Shown piece by piece: positions 21,115 through 32,252 of a DNA stretch of 64,000 nt. Within the stretch, counting starts at the first letter, position 1. The number at the start of each line of letters is the position of its first letter. The translations under genes were made by a program, and so were the position numbers. A model generated the notes under the pieces. The model saw only the letters and a program-made list of their open reading frames with translations. It made no database searches and was not told the origin of the DNA. The DNA comes from Cercospora beticola (Eukaryota > Ascomycota > Dothideomycetes > Mycosphaerellales > Mycosphaerellaceae): positions 4,898,001 through 4,962,000 of the forward strand of contig NC_088935.1 in assembly GCF_033473495.1 (NCBI RefSeq). The letters run 5' to 3'.

Positions 21115-22892
21115 CTACAGCTTCGACTGCAACTTGCCTATCCCAGCAGCTTGCTCTTTCTGAGCTTCTTCCCGCAGAACACGCTTCAAAATCTTTCCAC
21201 TTGCGCTCTTGGGCACCTCGCTCACGAATTTTACGCCACCTGTCAGCTTCTTATACGAAGCCAGACGCTCTGCAACCAGCTTGTGCACATCTGCCTCGGT
21301 GATATTGGAACCGGGCCTGCGCACAATGTATGCTCGGGGCAGCTCGGCGTCAGAATTTCGAGGCGCAGGAAGGCCAATCACTGCAACATCAACGATATCC
21401 GGATGTCCCAGTAGCACGCCTTCGAGTTCCGGAGGAGCGACTTGGAAACCGCGGACTTTGATGAGTTCCTGTAGATCAATTAGCGTGTTGAGATTCAGTC
21501 GATAAACAAACCAAGACTTCTTTCCTCACCTTCTTCCGATCAACAATATAAAACTTCTTCGTCTTCCCATCCCTATAAACAATATCCCCCGTCTTATAAT
21601 ACCCCTCCTTATCCCACGACTCCCGGTTCGCCTTCTCATTTTCAAAATACCCATCGATAATACTTGGTCCCCGAACGCAAAGCTCCCCTCGCACATCATG
21701 AGCCGTAACATCATTCCCCTCATCATCAATCAATTTGACATCTGAATTGGGGAACCACGTATTCCCTACGCTCCCCGTGTCATCCTCATCCGGGTAGTAG
21801 AACAACGTAAAAACACCCGTCGTTTCTGTACTCCCCAAAACTTGTGTGAAAGTACAGTCATCCGCACAGAGAGCTTTTAATCTTTCTCCAGAATCCTTAT
21901 CGAGCGGCGCAGCTCCACATCCAACTCGTCGGACACTTTTGAGGGAGTATTTGTGTCTCAAGGGGGAATTTATGATAGCGATGACCAAAGGAGGCACCAT
22001 CCCCAACAAAGAAATCTTATACTTCTCGACCGCAGCGAGATAAGGTTCCAGATCGAATCTTCGCATCAAATACATGACATGACCTTTTCGGAGAGGGCCG
22101 CAGTGAACGGCAGGAACTGTCGCGACGTGAAAGAGAGGCAGTGGGGATAAATTTGTGATCGTCCAAGGTGGCTCGGAGATTTCGTTGACCATGGTGAACC
22201 ACGATGTTGCGTTGTAGTGGCTCTGGACTGCCATCTTCGGCGGACCTGTTGTTCCAGAGGTTGTTAAGCGGGCGACGCTGGTTTTGCGGCAGATGTCCTT
22301 GCCTGTGAATCGGTTCCAGTCTTGTTCGCCGTGTTCGAGGAGCCAGGTCCAGGATTTGAAGCCTTCGGGACAGGGCTGGCCGCGGACGTTGAAGATGAAG
22401 ATGTTCTCTTTCGGTACGTCGCCGGAGCTTCCTTCCAAAATGTTTGGAAGGAGTTCGGGTTCGACGATGATGTATTTGGCTTTCGCAGTTTTGACGTGGT
22501 GGCTTATCTCAAATGATGTGTAAGCTGGGTTGGCGCCTGTGAAGACTCCGCCGGAGCCCACGATGGCGAGGAAGAGCATGCAATAGTAAATGTCATTGAA
22601 AGACGATATCATTACGCAATCTCCTGATTGTATGCCTGCGGCGCGGAAACCTGCGATTAAGCGTCGAACGACGCTGCGTGAGGAGTTCCATGAGAGCGTC
22701 CTGGTGGGGTTCTCGAGATCGATATATATCTGCAAGAGGTCAGTCCACCTGTGCTGTTCTACAATTGCGCTCTGCTGAAAGGAACGCTGGAAGACTTGCA
22801 GGCGCATCTTTGTCATAATCGCAATGATCAAACGTCCAAGTAAGCAGGTCTTCCGCTGGGAGCGGGTAGGACCAGTCACTGAGCCAAGGCAT
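21115..22892 (-). CDS. 4-coumarate-CoA ligase-like acyl-CoA synthetase with a peroxisomal SKL end
   Basis: Three exons: 22892-22800, 22729-21530 and 21468-21115; 548 residues. The first exon reads MPWLSDWSYPLPAEDLL and joins IYIDLENP through an intron with a GC donor (GCAAGT) and CAG acceptor. ANL-superfamily motifs occur in order: TTSGTTGPPK (phosphate loop), GSTETTG, GYYKTGDI, DRKKELIKVRGFQVAP across the second splice junction, and SASGKILKR with the catalytic Lys. The protein ends in SKL, a canonical PTS1 peroxisomal signal. Such enzymes activate aromatic or fatty carboxylic acids to CoA thioesters via an acyl-AMP. The acyl substrate cannot be read from the sequence, but peroxisomal targeting suggests side-chain or fatty-acid oxidation. 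Length is normal for the family. Confidence 0.88.
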
Positions 22893-23551
22893 AGTGGTAT
22901 CGATCGATCGTTTGGCGACGAATCAACTGAACCGATAAAACTGTACCAAAAGAGGACACGACGCGTGAAGCTGCAATATAGTCGAAGAAGTCTATAAGTA
23001 TATCAACAGCCCTGACTAGCTGAAGGTTGACTTAACCTATGTGAGGTGGGGCTTGCAACCGAGCTCCCGAAGTACCTGCATAAAACACCTCAGTGTGCGA
23101 CCTCGCGTGGCGCATGCGGGAAGTCGACAAAGTCGAGACGAGTCGAGCTTGCAAAAAGTAGGTGGTGGCTCTGACCAATGCTGGCTTGTGCAGAGTGGCA
23201 GATATGTGCACATGCACGGCTGTCGAAACCACTCCGTATAACAGTCCTCTTAAAACCAAGTCCACAGTATGCCAATCTGCGGCGCAGAGGCGCAGGTTGT
23301 TGTCATTCGATCTCCGCGGTACGTGGTCTCCAGGAAATCATTGTGCTGCAATAGTGTTCGCAGCCTGCAATTAGGCCTATTGAACATGTGAGCGAGACGG
23401 AACGAGGCAAGACTTGGCTGTTATTGGGCTCTTGGGCCTCGTGACTTCCTCTTGTCATGAATCTATGTCTACAATAGAATGTACAGCGCTAATTTCGAGT
23501 AGAGTAGGGAGAGTGCTAGCCGAAGCCATCGCGCAAGAGTTGCTTTGCATA
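22893..23551. promoter_or_regulatory. intergenic region upstream of the acyl-CoA synthetase
   Basis: 659 bp between the start of the synthetase gene and the 3' end of COX15, both on the minus strand. It should hold the synthetase promoter. No gene was recognised. Confidence 0.4.
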
Positions 23552-25072
23552 TCAGTGGGAAGTCAACTCGGGCCGGGGACCCTTGGCAGTAGTAGTCTTT
23601 GACTGGGTCTGTCTGAGCGCGTTCTGCACCAGTCGCATAGTCCGCTTTGGCACGTACAGCCTGCTGCCGAGCAAGAACACACCAGTGAGCAGTGCTAATG
23701 CACCAGCTTGATGTGCTGCTGCCAAGGGAGTCGGAACGAGATACCAGAGAGTCGTAATGCCTAGGGTGACCTGCAAGCTGACCAGATGCACCACGCCGAG
23801 CATGCCAACTTTGCCTTTGCGAGGTAGTGTCGCCCGAACAGCCGGGCTGAATCTGCTGTATGCCCACAGTGCCATGATGGCAGTGAAGGTTGTTGTCGCC
23901 AAAATTCGGTGGTCGAGCTGGACGAGGACTGGGTTCTCAAGAGCATTCCGCCAGTACAAGTCCTTCTGATCCTCGCTGTGCGAGTAGAAGGGATCGAACA
24001 TCTCCCGCTTCGGTGGAAGTAGGCCTTGACCCATCCATGGGAAGTCATTGTAGATCAGTCCTGCGTCAAGACCAGCGACCAGCGCTCCCGACATGGCTGT
24101 AACGAAGGTCAGCACCGCGAGCCCGGCTACCAGAGTCTTGAATCTCTTCAGCTCTGGCCGCTTCAAGGTCTCGAGTAGTTTTGCGCCCTCTACTGGGTCT
24201 TTCAATAGACTGCGCTCCTTCAGGATGTGCAGTCCATTCCAGAACATGCATAGGTATGCGATGAAGGCGGTACCCAGGTGTGCTGCCAGTCTGTATTGAG
24301 ACACTCGTGGCTGTTGGCCTTGCTTGAACAGATCGTCTTTGAGCCCGCTCTTGACCATCCACCAGCCGATGACGCCTTGGAATCCAATAAGACCACTTAT
24401 GCCGACCAGCCGAAGAGCCATTGGCTTGCTGACCCTTCGCCTGATGATGAAGTATGCAGTTGGCAACAGGAAAGTGATGCCAACCACACGCCCCCATAGT
24501 CGGTGTCCCCACTCCATCCAGTAAATCTGCTTGAACTCCTCCAAGTTCATCCTGCTATTCAACATTTTGAACTCCGGAGAAAGCTTGTACAAGGCGAACT
24601 CTTCTTCCCATGCTGCCTGATCGCGTGGTGGGAAAGAGCCGGTCACTGGCCGCCATTCCGTGATGCTCAGACCAGATTCCGTCAATCGCGTGAGACCACC
24701 AAATACGACAATTCCAAAGACGGAAGCGGCTGAGCCTAACAGCCAGTATGCGACCGATTTGGAGCTAGTCTCTGGGAATGAGGATATTCTCGCATTCGAT
24801 GTCGGGATTTGTCGCGCTGGAGCATCACCCAACGTCCTTCCCAACGCTCCTAGAGGGGATGTCGGCGACTGTGCGGCGGATGATTGTGCTCGCGAGCCCG
24901 CTGGACCACCTTTGCGAAAGGCCTGGAGGAATGGAGTCTGCTGTTTCGCCTTCCAGATCTGCGGAGATTTCGCCTGCTGTTGCATGCACCTTCGACAAAC
25001 GAAGGCATCCTGGTATGCTGCCTTGAAGGCTAGGCGTGCCCGTATGGGCGCTGAACCGAATATCGATGCCAT
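23552..25072 (-). CDS. cox15: Heme A synthase COX15, mitochondrial
   Basis: Single exon, 506 residues. The N-terminus (about 1-100) is basic and Ser/Ala/Gln-rich, as expected for a mitochondrial presequence. Eight membrane helices follow. The COX15/CtaA signature GGLTRLTESGLSITEWRPVTG is present. Conserved histidines for heme binding appear in WMEWGHRLWGR, AAHLGTAF, LDHRILA and AHQAGALALL. COX15 sits in the inner mitochondrial membrane and oxidises the C8 methyl of heme O to a formyl group, giving heme A for cytochrome c oxidase. It ends in a short hydrophilic matrix or intermembrane tail (RPELTSH). A BTB-protein gene diverges 451 bp from the start. Confidence 0.95.
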   Translation of the reverse strand: MASIFGSAPIRARLAFKAAYQDAFVCRRCMQQQAKSPQIWKAKQQTPFLQAFRKGGPAGSRAQSSAAQSPTSPLGALGRTLGDAPARQIPTSNARISSFPETSSKSVAYWLLGSAASVFGIVVFGGLTRLTESGLSITEWRPVTGSFPPRDQAAWEEEFALYKLSPEFKMLNSRMNLEEFKQIYWMEWGHRLWGRVVGITFLLPTAYFIIRRRVSKPMALRLVGISGLIGFQGVIGWWMVKSGLKDDLFKQGQQPRVSQYRLAAHLGTAFIAYLCMFWNGLHILKERSLLKDPVEGAKLLETLKRPELKRFKTLVAGLAVLTFVTAMSGALVAGLDAGLIYNDFPWMGQGLLPPKREMFDPFYSHSEDQKDLYWRNALENPVLVQLDHRILATTTFTAIMALWAYSRFSPAVRATLPRKGKVGMLGVVHLVSLQVTLGITTLWYLVPTPLAAAHQAGALALLTGVFLLGSRLYVPKRTMRLVQNALRQTQSKTTTAKGPRPELTSH

Positions 25073-25523
25073 CGCTGGCCGCCAGAGGGAGAGAGTCCAA
25101 TATCGAATGAGAGGGAGAGGAAGTCGTCGAAGTCATCACCAATTCAGATGCACGATCTGGACCCTGCAGCTCCGCCGGCGAAGATCGTGCCGACGACCCT
25201 TGCTCCGATGGCTGGCGCCGTGACGGAGCTGGTGAACATCATGCCTTGCCATAGTTGGCAACGGTCGAGGTGCAGAGCACGCGGCCGGGTGCAGCACCGC
25301 GGGTGAGCGCTATCTTCACCTGACCGCACACCACAGCACGCGACAGCGATGCGGGCAGCTGCTGCGCGTGACGGTCGCCCACCGCTGATCGTCCATCTCA
25401 CGCGCTCCCCGCCCCGGTGTAACAGCCAGCAGCATCAGCAGTAGCACCGAGTCCACTTGACGAAAAGCTCCGCCGATGCTGTAATACCCTCCTCCACCTC
25501 CTCGACCCCCCGTGACCGCCGCC
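25073..25523. promoter_or_regulatory. divergent promoter of COX15 and the BTB gene
   Basis: 451 bp between two divergent start codons, so it should drive both genes. Short frames on both strands here show no domain. Confidence 0.45.
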
Positions 25524-28382
25524 ATGGACGGCCGCGACGTCTCCCGTCAAGCTTCCACCGCCTCATCTCAACCCTCAGACAGGATGACGTCCGCCAGCGA
25601 GTCGTGGTCATTCGCAGAGTCGCCTACCACCAGCACCAATCTGTCTCGCTCCATCTTCGGATCAAGCAGCAGCAGCAACCCACATGCACCCTCTGCCACC
25701 CTCGATCACGAACGTGTCCAGCCCGTTTCAGAGCAGCAACAACCACTGGCTTCGCTCCAGCCGCCGCCAGTCATGAAAGAGCAGCAGTATGAGGCAGACG
25801 CACGACTGGGCGCTCGTCGTCTGCCACGAGTGGAGAAGGATGTGGACGATGTGAACATCCCGCCGTCTTCTTCCTCGCGAGGCATGCACGGCAGAGCTGC
25901 TTCGAATACCTTGACCACCTTGAGCAGGCTATTCGCTGTGCAGGCCGCGACCTCGCCTGGAAGCTCAAGACAAGCCTCGTATACAATGCCGCCCAGATAC
26001 CCTTCTACATATGTTAGATCCATGCATGGTGACGGGGCGGCCGCCCTTCCAGAGCACCTGTACTCTCGCGGTCTACTCTCCGGCCGGCATTCAGACATCA
26101 CCGTTCACGCGTTTGGGCATGAGTACAAGCTACATCGACTAATCCTAGATCGAGCCCCCTTCTTTTCGAGTGCACTGTCTCCGCCCTGGCTAGAAGCAAA
26201 CGCAAAGGAGATGAAGGTACATCCAGAAGATATCGACCCATCCATCACACAAACGGCATTTGAGCTGGCTCTCAAGCGTCTGTACGGCTGCTGTAACATT
26301 GCCGAGGAAGATCAAGACCCCGTTGGTCTGTTTGCGACCGGATGCTGGCTTGAAATGCAAGACCTGGTCGACTCAGCGATCGAATCTATGCTTCGACAAA
26401 TGACCAACGAGACTTTGTCTCCGCTCATCAGACTTGTGACCTCAAATTACTATGGGAGAGCTGGAGACAAAGTGCTCGCCAGCGCCAAGTCAATGCTTTG
26501 CAGAGACGGCTGGAAGATGCCACTGCGTTTCTGGGATGGCATACCAGGTGATATCATCCGCGAAATTGTGGGAGGAGATGGCTTTTTCATCGATGGCGAA
26601 TTCGATCGATGGGTGTTGTCCAAGCGCCTCTTGGATCGCCGGCTGCGACAGCAAGCCATTGCAGCAGGCCTGTTTGAGCCTGGGAACCGCCGCAAAGTCC
26701 TCAAGGTACCAGAGAGCGCCAGCTTAATGGCCGTACGCTTCGATGGCTTATACCGCAAAGGTGACGGCGGCTACAGTCGAGGCGTACCGGACGCGCTGCA
26801 GAAGTGGATCGCCTTGTACACGCACCCCGAAGTCGAGCCTCTCTTAGTCCTGGTCGATGAAGGCATCCACTACCTGCACCTTGACTTCGAGCAATTACAA
26901 TACATCCGTAGCGCTAAGGATTGCTTAGGACTTCCCATCATGTCAGAAAAGGTGATTAGCAATGCGTTGTGGCAGCAGATGGAGCTGCGTCAAAAAGTTA
27001 TGAACGCCAGAGAGGCCGAGCTGGATCTTGGTCTGAGTGTCGAATGTACGGAAGACGCTGTCCAGACCACTAACAGAGACACGACCATGTCGATACATGC
27101 CAGCTCCGGCACGGACCGATCTACGGGCAAGCGAAAAGCAGTAGACGTGGAGCATACAGCAGTCGAAGAGGACATTGACAGCGGCTCCTGGGACGGCAAT
27201 GGAAGACCGCGTAAGTTTTGGATACCAAGCTCAGACTGTAACATCGTGATGGGTGGTAATGCTGAGCCCATCATCGCCACTTCGAACACCTCCACGATCC
27301 AACGCCATGCAAGCAGGTTGAGTGCCACCATTCAGCCGGAGGACGTCCAGTGGGCAGCCGACTTCAGTGCCGTGACGTCCCAGCCACGTCCTCCGTTGAC
27401 GCTTGACACAACACAGATGCAACCAGAACCATCGACAGTCAGCTATACTCACTTTCCGCCATTCCGGTTCTCTGCAGAGTTCCCAAACCCCAGGCTACTC
27501 AAAGACAAGAAGCGTGTCTACAGCAGGACTGTGTTCTACGCGGGGAGTCTTTGGAACATATACATACAGAAAGTGGCATCCTCGCGCAGCAAGCAGCTTG
27601 GCGTGTATCTACACAGAGCCAAAGAACGTGAGACTGAGGAAGTAATTGCTGGCACAGCTGGTCTAGCACAAGGCAGTGTCGATGAGCGTATAGGCCAGCT
27701 GGAACGGGAAATGATTCTGCGAAGTGAACGTAGAGAGCGCAGACAGCGAAGACGCACCACTGTTGCACCCAACGACATCGACGGAGATGATATGGACAGC
27801 AGTGGTAGTGTCGGCATTGATGATGGCAACGAGACATTGGGACTAGGAAGCAGCGTCAGCAGGCCGATTGCTACCCGCAGCCTATTGAGCTACAGGAACC
27901 GGAAGAGGAGCCAGACCGATGCTGTTGGCAATTCTCCGCCAGACGCAAGCTCGAACGACATCCCCACTTCACAGGAAGAAGACCATCCCAACATCGATGA
28001 TGATGACGACTTCTTCGACAATCATGACTCTGAGTCCGAACGCCTTGCGGCAGCCGCATCAAGGTTCCATGTTCCCACTTTACCACCCTACGTCGATGCT
28101 AGACCGACCATTCGAACATATTTCAAAATCTACAGCCCTAGCCGAGGCGGCAGAATGCTTAGTGTATACGAGTCTGCGCCTGATAAGTTCAACTTCTCCC
28201 AATCATGGGGTTGGAAGAGCAGTACTTTGATGCTTGACGAGGGACTTCTAGATGGCGATGAAGACGATCGCAAGGACGACTTGCTCGATGATTCACAGCG
28301 CGAACGAGAGGGAAGAAGGCCAGCTATGAAGGGAAAGGGAGACGGCAAGTTGAGATTCATGGTTGTAATTGGCAATATCTGA
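25524..28382 (+). CDS. BTB/POZ-domain protein, fungal Germ-cell-less-like
   Basis: Single exon, 952 residues. The ATG at 25524 is preferred to one 12 bp upstream because it sits in GCCGCCATGG, an excellent initiation context. Residues 1 to about 175 are Ser/Gln-rich and likely disordered. The BTB domain covers about 180-290 (LLSGRHSDITVHAFGHEYKL, then LILDRAPFFSSAL). BACK-like helices follow to about 370. The middle contains folded segments and a Lys/Arg-rich stretch (RRERRQRRR). An Asp-rich run (NIDDDDDFF) lies near 825, and the C-terminus returns to conserved-looking sequence (RTYFKIYSPSRGGRMLSVYE). BTB-BACK proteins often act as Cullin-3 adaptors or in chromatin control. No substrate or partner can be read here. 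Confidence 0.8.
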   Translation: MDGRDVSRQASTASSQPSDRMTSASESWSFAESPTTSTNLSRSIFGSSSSSNPHAPSATLDHERVQPVSEQQQPLASLQPPPVMKEQQYEADARLGARRLPRVEKDVDDVNIPPSSSSRGMHGRAASNTLTTLSRLFAVQAATSPGSSRQASYTMPPRYPSTYVRSMHGDGAAALPEHLYSRGLLSGRHSDITVHAFGHEYKLHRLILDRAPFFSSALSPPWLEANAKEMKVHPEDIDPSITQTAFELALKRLYGCCNIAEEDQDPVGLFATGCWLEMQDLVDSAIESMLRQMTNETLSPLIRLVTSNYYGRAGDKVLASAKSMLCRDGWKMPLRFWDGIPGDIIREIVGGDGFFIDGEFDRWVLSKRLLDRRLRQQAIAAGLFEPGNRRKVLKVPESASLMAVRFDGLYRKGDGGYSRGVPDALQKWIALYTHPEVEPLLVLVDEGIHYLHLDFEQLQYIRSAKDCLGLPIMSEKVISNALWQQMELRQKVMNAREAELDLGLSVECTEDAVQTTNRDTTMSIHASSGTDRSTGKRKAVDVEHTAVEEDIDSGSWDGNGRPRKFWIPSSDCNIVMGGNAEPIIATSNTSTIQRHASRLSATIQPEDVQWAADFSAVTSQPRPPLTLDTTQMQPEPSTVSYTHFPPFRFSAEFPNPRLLKDKKRVYSRTVFYAGSLWNIYIQKVASSRSKQLGVYLHRAKERETEEVIAGTAGLAQGSVDERIGQLEREMILRSERRERRQRRRTTVAPNDIDGDDMDSSGSVGIDDGNETLGLGSSVSRPIATRSLLSYRNRKRSQTDAVGNSPPDASSNDIPTSQEEDHPNIDDDDDFFDNHDSESERLAAAASRFHVPTLPPYVDARPTIRTYFKIYSPSRGGRMLSVYESAPDKFNFSQSWGWKSSTLMLDEGLLDGDEDDRKDDLLDDSQREREGRRPAMKGKGDGKLRFMVVIGNI

Positions 28383-29226
28383 TCATGCGGGCATGATTGT
28401 GCTGTTTTAGATAATGACTGATGACTTGATGAAGCGCGGATATGGATCGTTCTTAAGGGCCATGTTTTGCTTGGCGCAGCAAGATGTGAACAAACTACTG
28501 AAGCTGCAGCCGCTACAATGAGACCTGCTCAGTTATAGCCATTGGCATTGGCATACTAAGAATGTGTACACGGGGGATGATCTGCCGCGGGTGCCTTGTC
28601 ATACTCGCACGCTAAGTAATTCTAACAAGTTTTCCAGCGCATGGAAGGCTATGACGCAGAGTGCTCTGGTATGTTGGGTTCAAGTTATCAAAGGCCGTGC
28701 TGCAAGAGTACAGCTGACATTTGCCTTTCCATGCTCTGGATGTTGGCCTGAGGCAATTGTTCTCATGATCAACATTGCGACCCCACTTGCTTCCCCCTCT
28801 TCACACTCTTCACACTAATTTTCCACAGTCACCAACAAAAGCAGCTTGCTTTACTTCGACAAGAGCGGAATTGAAACCCTAGCTGCAAAGCTCCTGCAGT
28901 AGACCACGAAGCTTGAGCTCGAAACAAAAAAAAGTCTCAATCCAATGTTTACAAATCAACATGGAGTCGGTGAACCCTGTGGAACCACAGATCAGTAAAG
29001 CTCGTCAGACTGTTGTGGAGCTATTCATTCGTGGAAGGTCAAAGAAGATCGTTACTCAGTGCGAGAGAAAGAATTATAAATTGAGCTTCTGCTTCTTGAG
29101 AATACATCTCACTTCACTTACATTGAGCACGCAATCTGACAAGTTCCCACTTGTCACGTGCACTTTGACGACTTCGTAATAGCAACACTCTTAGGACCAA
29201 ACAGCACGACCGACTTGCAGACCAAA
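28383..29226. promoter_or_regulatory. intergenic region, BTB gene to DUF1993 gene
   Basis: 844 bp on the same strand, with pyrimidine-rich stretches near 28790-28830. An 88-codon frame at 28913 has no domain and is not annotated. The right part presumably holds the DUF1993 promoter. Confidence 0.4.
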
Positions 29227-29916
29227 ATGTCTTCCATCAGCACCTACGACGTCTCAGTCCCCATCCTCGTCCGCAACCTCGAGATCCTGACGACAATCCT
29301 CAAAAAAGGCGAAGCATGGGCCAAAGAGAATGGCAAAGATGGCGAAGCTTTTCTAAAAACTCGTCTGGTTGATGACATGCTCGTAAGTCAAACCTCTCCA
29401 AAACTACCGCCGTCTTATACTACATCATCTCTAACAAAATGCATAGCCACTAAGCTTCCAAATCCACACCTGCTGCAACTCCGCCAAAGCCGTGCTCCCA
29501 CGTATCGGCGGCGAAACTCCCGTCTCCGCTGACGACAACGAGAAGACTTTTGCGGAATTCTATGCTCGGATTGAGTCCACGATCAAGTTGCTCCGTGCTG
29601 CGAAGAAGGAGAAGTTTGTTGGGGCTGTACGTCTTCACTTTCCCCATTCCCTTTTCTCCTTCTCAACCCAAAACTCCAAACGTGCAACAGCTAGCTGACC
29701 TTTATCCTTTTTCTTTCCATGCAGAATGAGAAGTGCAATGTCAAATTGGGCCCGAAAGAAATGGAAATGGGAGCTTTGGAGTACTTGCAAAAGTATTGCT
29801 TGCCGACTTTCTTCTTCCATTTCATCACGGCGTATAATATTTTGAGGAAAGAGGGTGTCCAGATTGGGAAGTTGGATTTCTTGGATGCTCCCACTTTGAC
29901 GAGTTGGAGTATGTGA
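29227..29916 (+). CDS. DUF1993-family protein
   Basis: Three exons: 29227-29382, 29447-29626 and 29725-29916; 175 residues. Both introns have GTAAGT/GTACGT donors and TAG/CAG acceptors, and all junctions fall between codons. The protein is predicted all-helical: SVPILVRNLEILTTILKKGE, then LVDDMLPLSFQIHTCCNSAK across the first junction, FAEFYARIESTIKLL, and LEYLQKYCLPTFFFHFITAY near the C-terminus. This order matches DUF1993, a DinB-like four-helix family of unknown function found in bacteria and fungi. It is cytosolic by composition, with no signal peptide or membrane helix. Length is typical for the family. I infer no specific role. Confidence 0.82.
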
Positions 29917-30065
29917 GAGGTTGCACAACGTAGAGCGCGAAGATGGAAAAAGGTCGTGGAAAAGTAGAGGATATCGTGCTCGGGTGTATGAGAAATATGC
30001 CTTCAAGGAGAAATGATGATTCAATTAGAAAAAGATATCAGAGAGTCACTCAGATTCTGTGCAGA

Positions 30066-31831
30066 CTATTTGCGATCCAGGCTGTTGTACAGTTTGTGCT
30101 GCTTGATGAACGAACTGACAACTGCAGTCAGTGCAGCAAAGCCTAACGCGACTATCCACACCCCTCTCAAGGCATCGACGTAGGCTTCTATCACGCCAGC
30201 ATGCCAGCCTTTGGGCAGATGATTGAGCTCATCAGTTGAATCTCGTATCCGTCGAATGCGATCCGCAGCGCCAGGTTCATCACCAAACCGCTCGAAAAGT
30301 CCTTTCTTCAGCAGATTCTGGAAGACCGCCCCGGCAATCGTGATACCGATCGAGCTGCCCGTGCTTCGGAAAGCATAAGATGCACTGGTGATAACAGCTT
30401 GGTACTTGTGGTCGACAGCAGAGATCAATGCGATCAAAGTGATAGTGAGCATGCTGCCGTATGCGAAGCCTTCCATGAAGAGATAGATGAATGGCGGAAC
30501 AGTAGGGACGTTCTCGTCGAATTGCCATGCGATCAAGCTCGTTGCAACGAGGGAGAGAAGTTGCATGAAGATGTTGAGATACCAGTATTTGCCGGTCCAG
30601 CGCATGATGATTCCTGATCCAAGTGATCCTGTTGCTGTGCCGACTGCTTGCGGGATGAAGAGAGTTCCAGCTCGTGTAGCTGTGACGTTGCGGACAACCT
30701 GGAAGAAGATGGGTCCGTAGTAGATCAAGCCAAAGACGCTCATGGTCATGAACCAGTTAGTCAGGCATGCTGCGGCGACGCTTTGGTGAAGGAGGAGTCG
30801 GACGGGGATGATGGGTTCGGAGGCAACGCGATCCTCGATGAAGACGAATGCGGCGAGAGCTACGAAGCTGAGAGGGATGGAGACGTAGACCAGAGGGTGC
30901 TTCCATGGCACGATGTTCCCGCCACTGTTCAGGCCGAGGAGCAGCAGCACAAGCGCGGTGACGAGAGTGATAGCCCCAAGAAAGTCGACGCGCCTGATCT
31001 TGGACTTGTCAGTCTCTTTCACTGGTATGTCGAGCATGTAGGTGCCGAACAAGCCTCCGACTACAGCAAATGGGACCTGGATGTAAAATGCTGTCGCATA
31101 AGTTAGCCAACACTCAGCACCATATTTCCCTAAGATAGAATGCGAGACCACTTACCATATCGCCACCCATACGTATCATTAATCCATCCACCAAACACAC
31201 CACCCAACCCCATACCAGCTCCAAATACCACATTTCCAATCCCCTGCCACAATCCCCTCTTCCTCAGTGGAATCAAATCACTCGCCACAAAAACAGACAC
31301 GGTATTCAAACACCCTCCACCCGCACCCGCCACAACTCTCCCAAGAATCATCATTTCCGCGTTCTTCGCCAGCCCACAAAGTAGCGTGCCCGCAGAAAAG
31401 AACGTAAAAGCAAAAATCAGACCTGCCCTCCTTCCATAAATATCCGTTAACTTCCCCGAAAGTGGTTGGAAAGCTGAATTAGCGATCAGATATCCCGTGG
31501 CAATCCAACTGAAAGAGGTTCCAGAATTGAAGGAACTGCTGATGGGGCCTGATAAGGTCGCGACGATGGTCGTGTCTAGTGCGGCGAGGAATGTCACCAT
31601 CCAGAGGGAAGACATGGTGGCGAGGAGTTTTCGCGTCGAAGGTTCTGCGGCGAGAGGAACATGACCAGATTCATATTCGCGGCGTTCTTGTTCGGCTTGG
31701 GCTTCGAGGGCGGAGACATTTTCTGCTGGGAGAGTGCCATGATTTGTGCCGTCTTGGTTGGGATGGAGTAGGGAAGTTTGCTCGGTGATAGGTTCCGGAG
31801 GGAGAGATTGGAGCTTGTCTTTTTTGGGCAT
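30066..31831 (-). CDS. MFS transporter, 14-helix DHA2/Vba-like
   Basis: Two exons, 31831-31156 and 31090-30066, with a 65-bp intron; 566 residues. The hydrophilic N-terminus carries EQTSLL, an acidic dileucine signal often used for vacuolar sorting. Helix 1 contains LDTTIVATLSGPISSSF. Loop 2-3 has GKLTDIYGRRAG and helix 4 GRVVAGAGGG. After GWIND...GWRY the splice joins AFYIQVPFAVVGG, giving the usual WR(W/Y)AF-IQ-P motif. About fourteen membrane helices follow in total, and the tail is short and charged. DHA2 proteins are proton antiporters. The closest fungal group by motif is the vacuolar basic amino-acid (Vba) type, but multidrug exporters share these motifs, so the substrate is uncertain. 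A PAP2-family gene lies upstream on the same strand. Confidence 0.85.
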
Positions 31832-32252
31832 TATGGAAGGGGCAACGCCGCTTGGCCTTTCGTCCCGTGTGGTGGATGAGTGTTGGAATAGGTGTTTCGG
31901 TTTGATGTGGTATGGCGTGAGGTCATTGTTGAATTGTGAAGATGGCCGGGCTGTCGGCCTATCGCGGCCGAAGACTTTTCGGATCCGATCAGATCAACGG
32001 CCAGGATGGCAACTTACGCATGGCTGTGCATATTTTGTATTGACCGTCTTTGTCGCTCGTACACGTGCCATCATACAATGGCTGCCTATATGGCACTGCG
32101 CCAAGGGTTCAAGGTCTACGGTCTGCAGCAAGTCACAACAGCAAAGCTACATGACAGATCTAAATATCGATTTCTCGAAGACTATTTGAGCTTCTACATC
32201 ATCTGCTACATGCTCGATCTCGGCATAAGAGCAAGGGTATGCAGAGAGCACT
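31832..32252. promoter_or_regulatory. intergenic region upstream of the DHA2 transporter
   Basis: 421 bp between the transporter start and the end of the PAP2 gene (both minus). It should hold the transporter promoter. No gene was recognised. Confidence 0.4.

Noticed and set aside
28913..29179. 88-codon plus-strand frame before the DUF1993 gene
   Set aside because: Short, no domain, and sits in the expected promoter.
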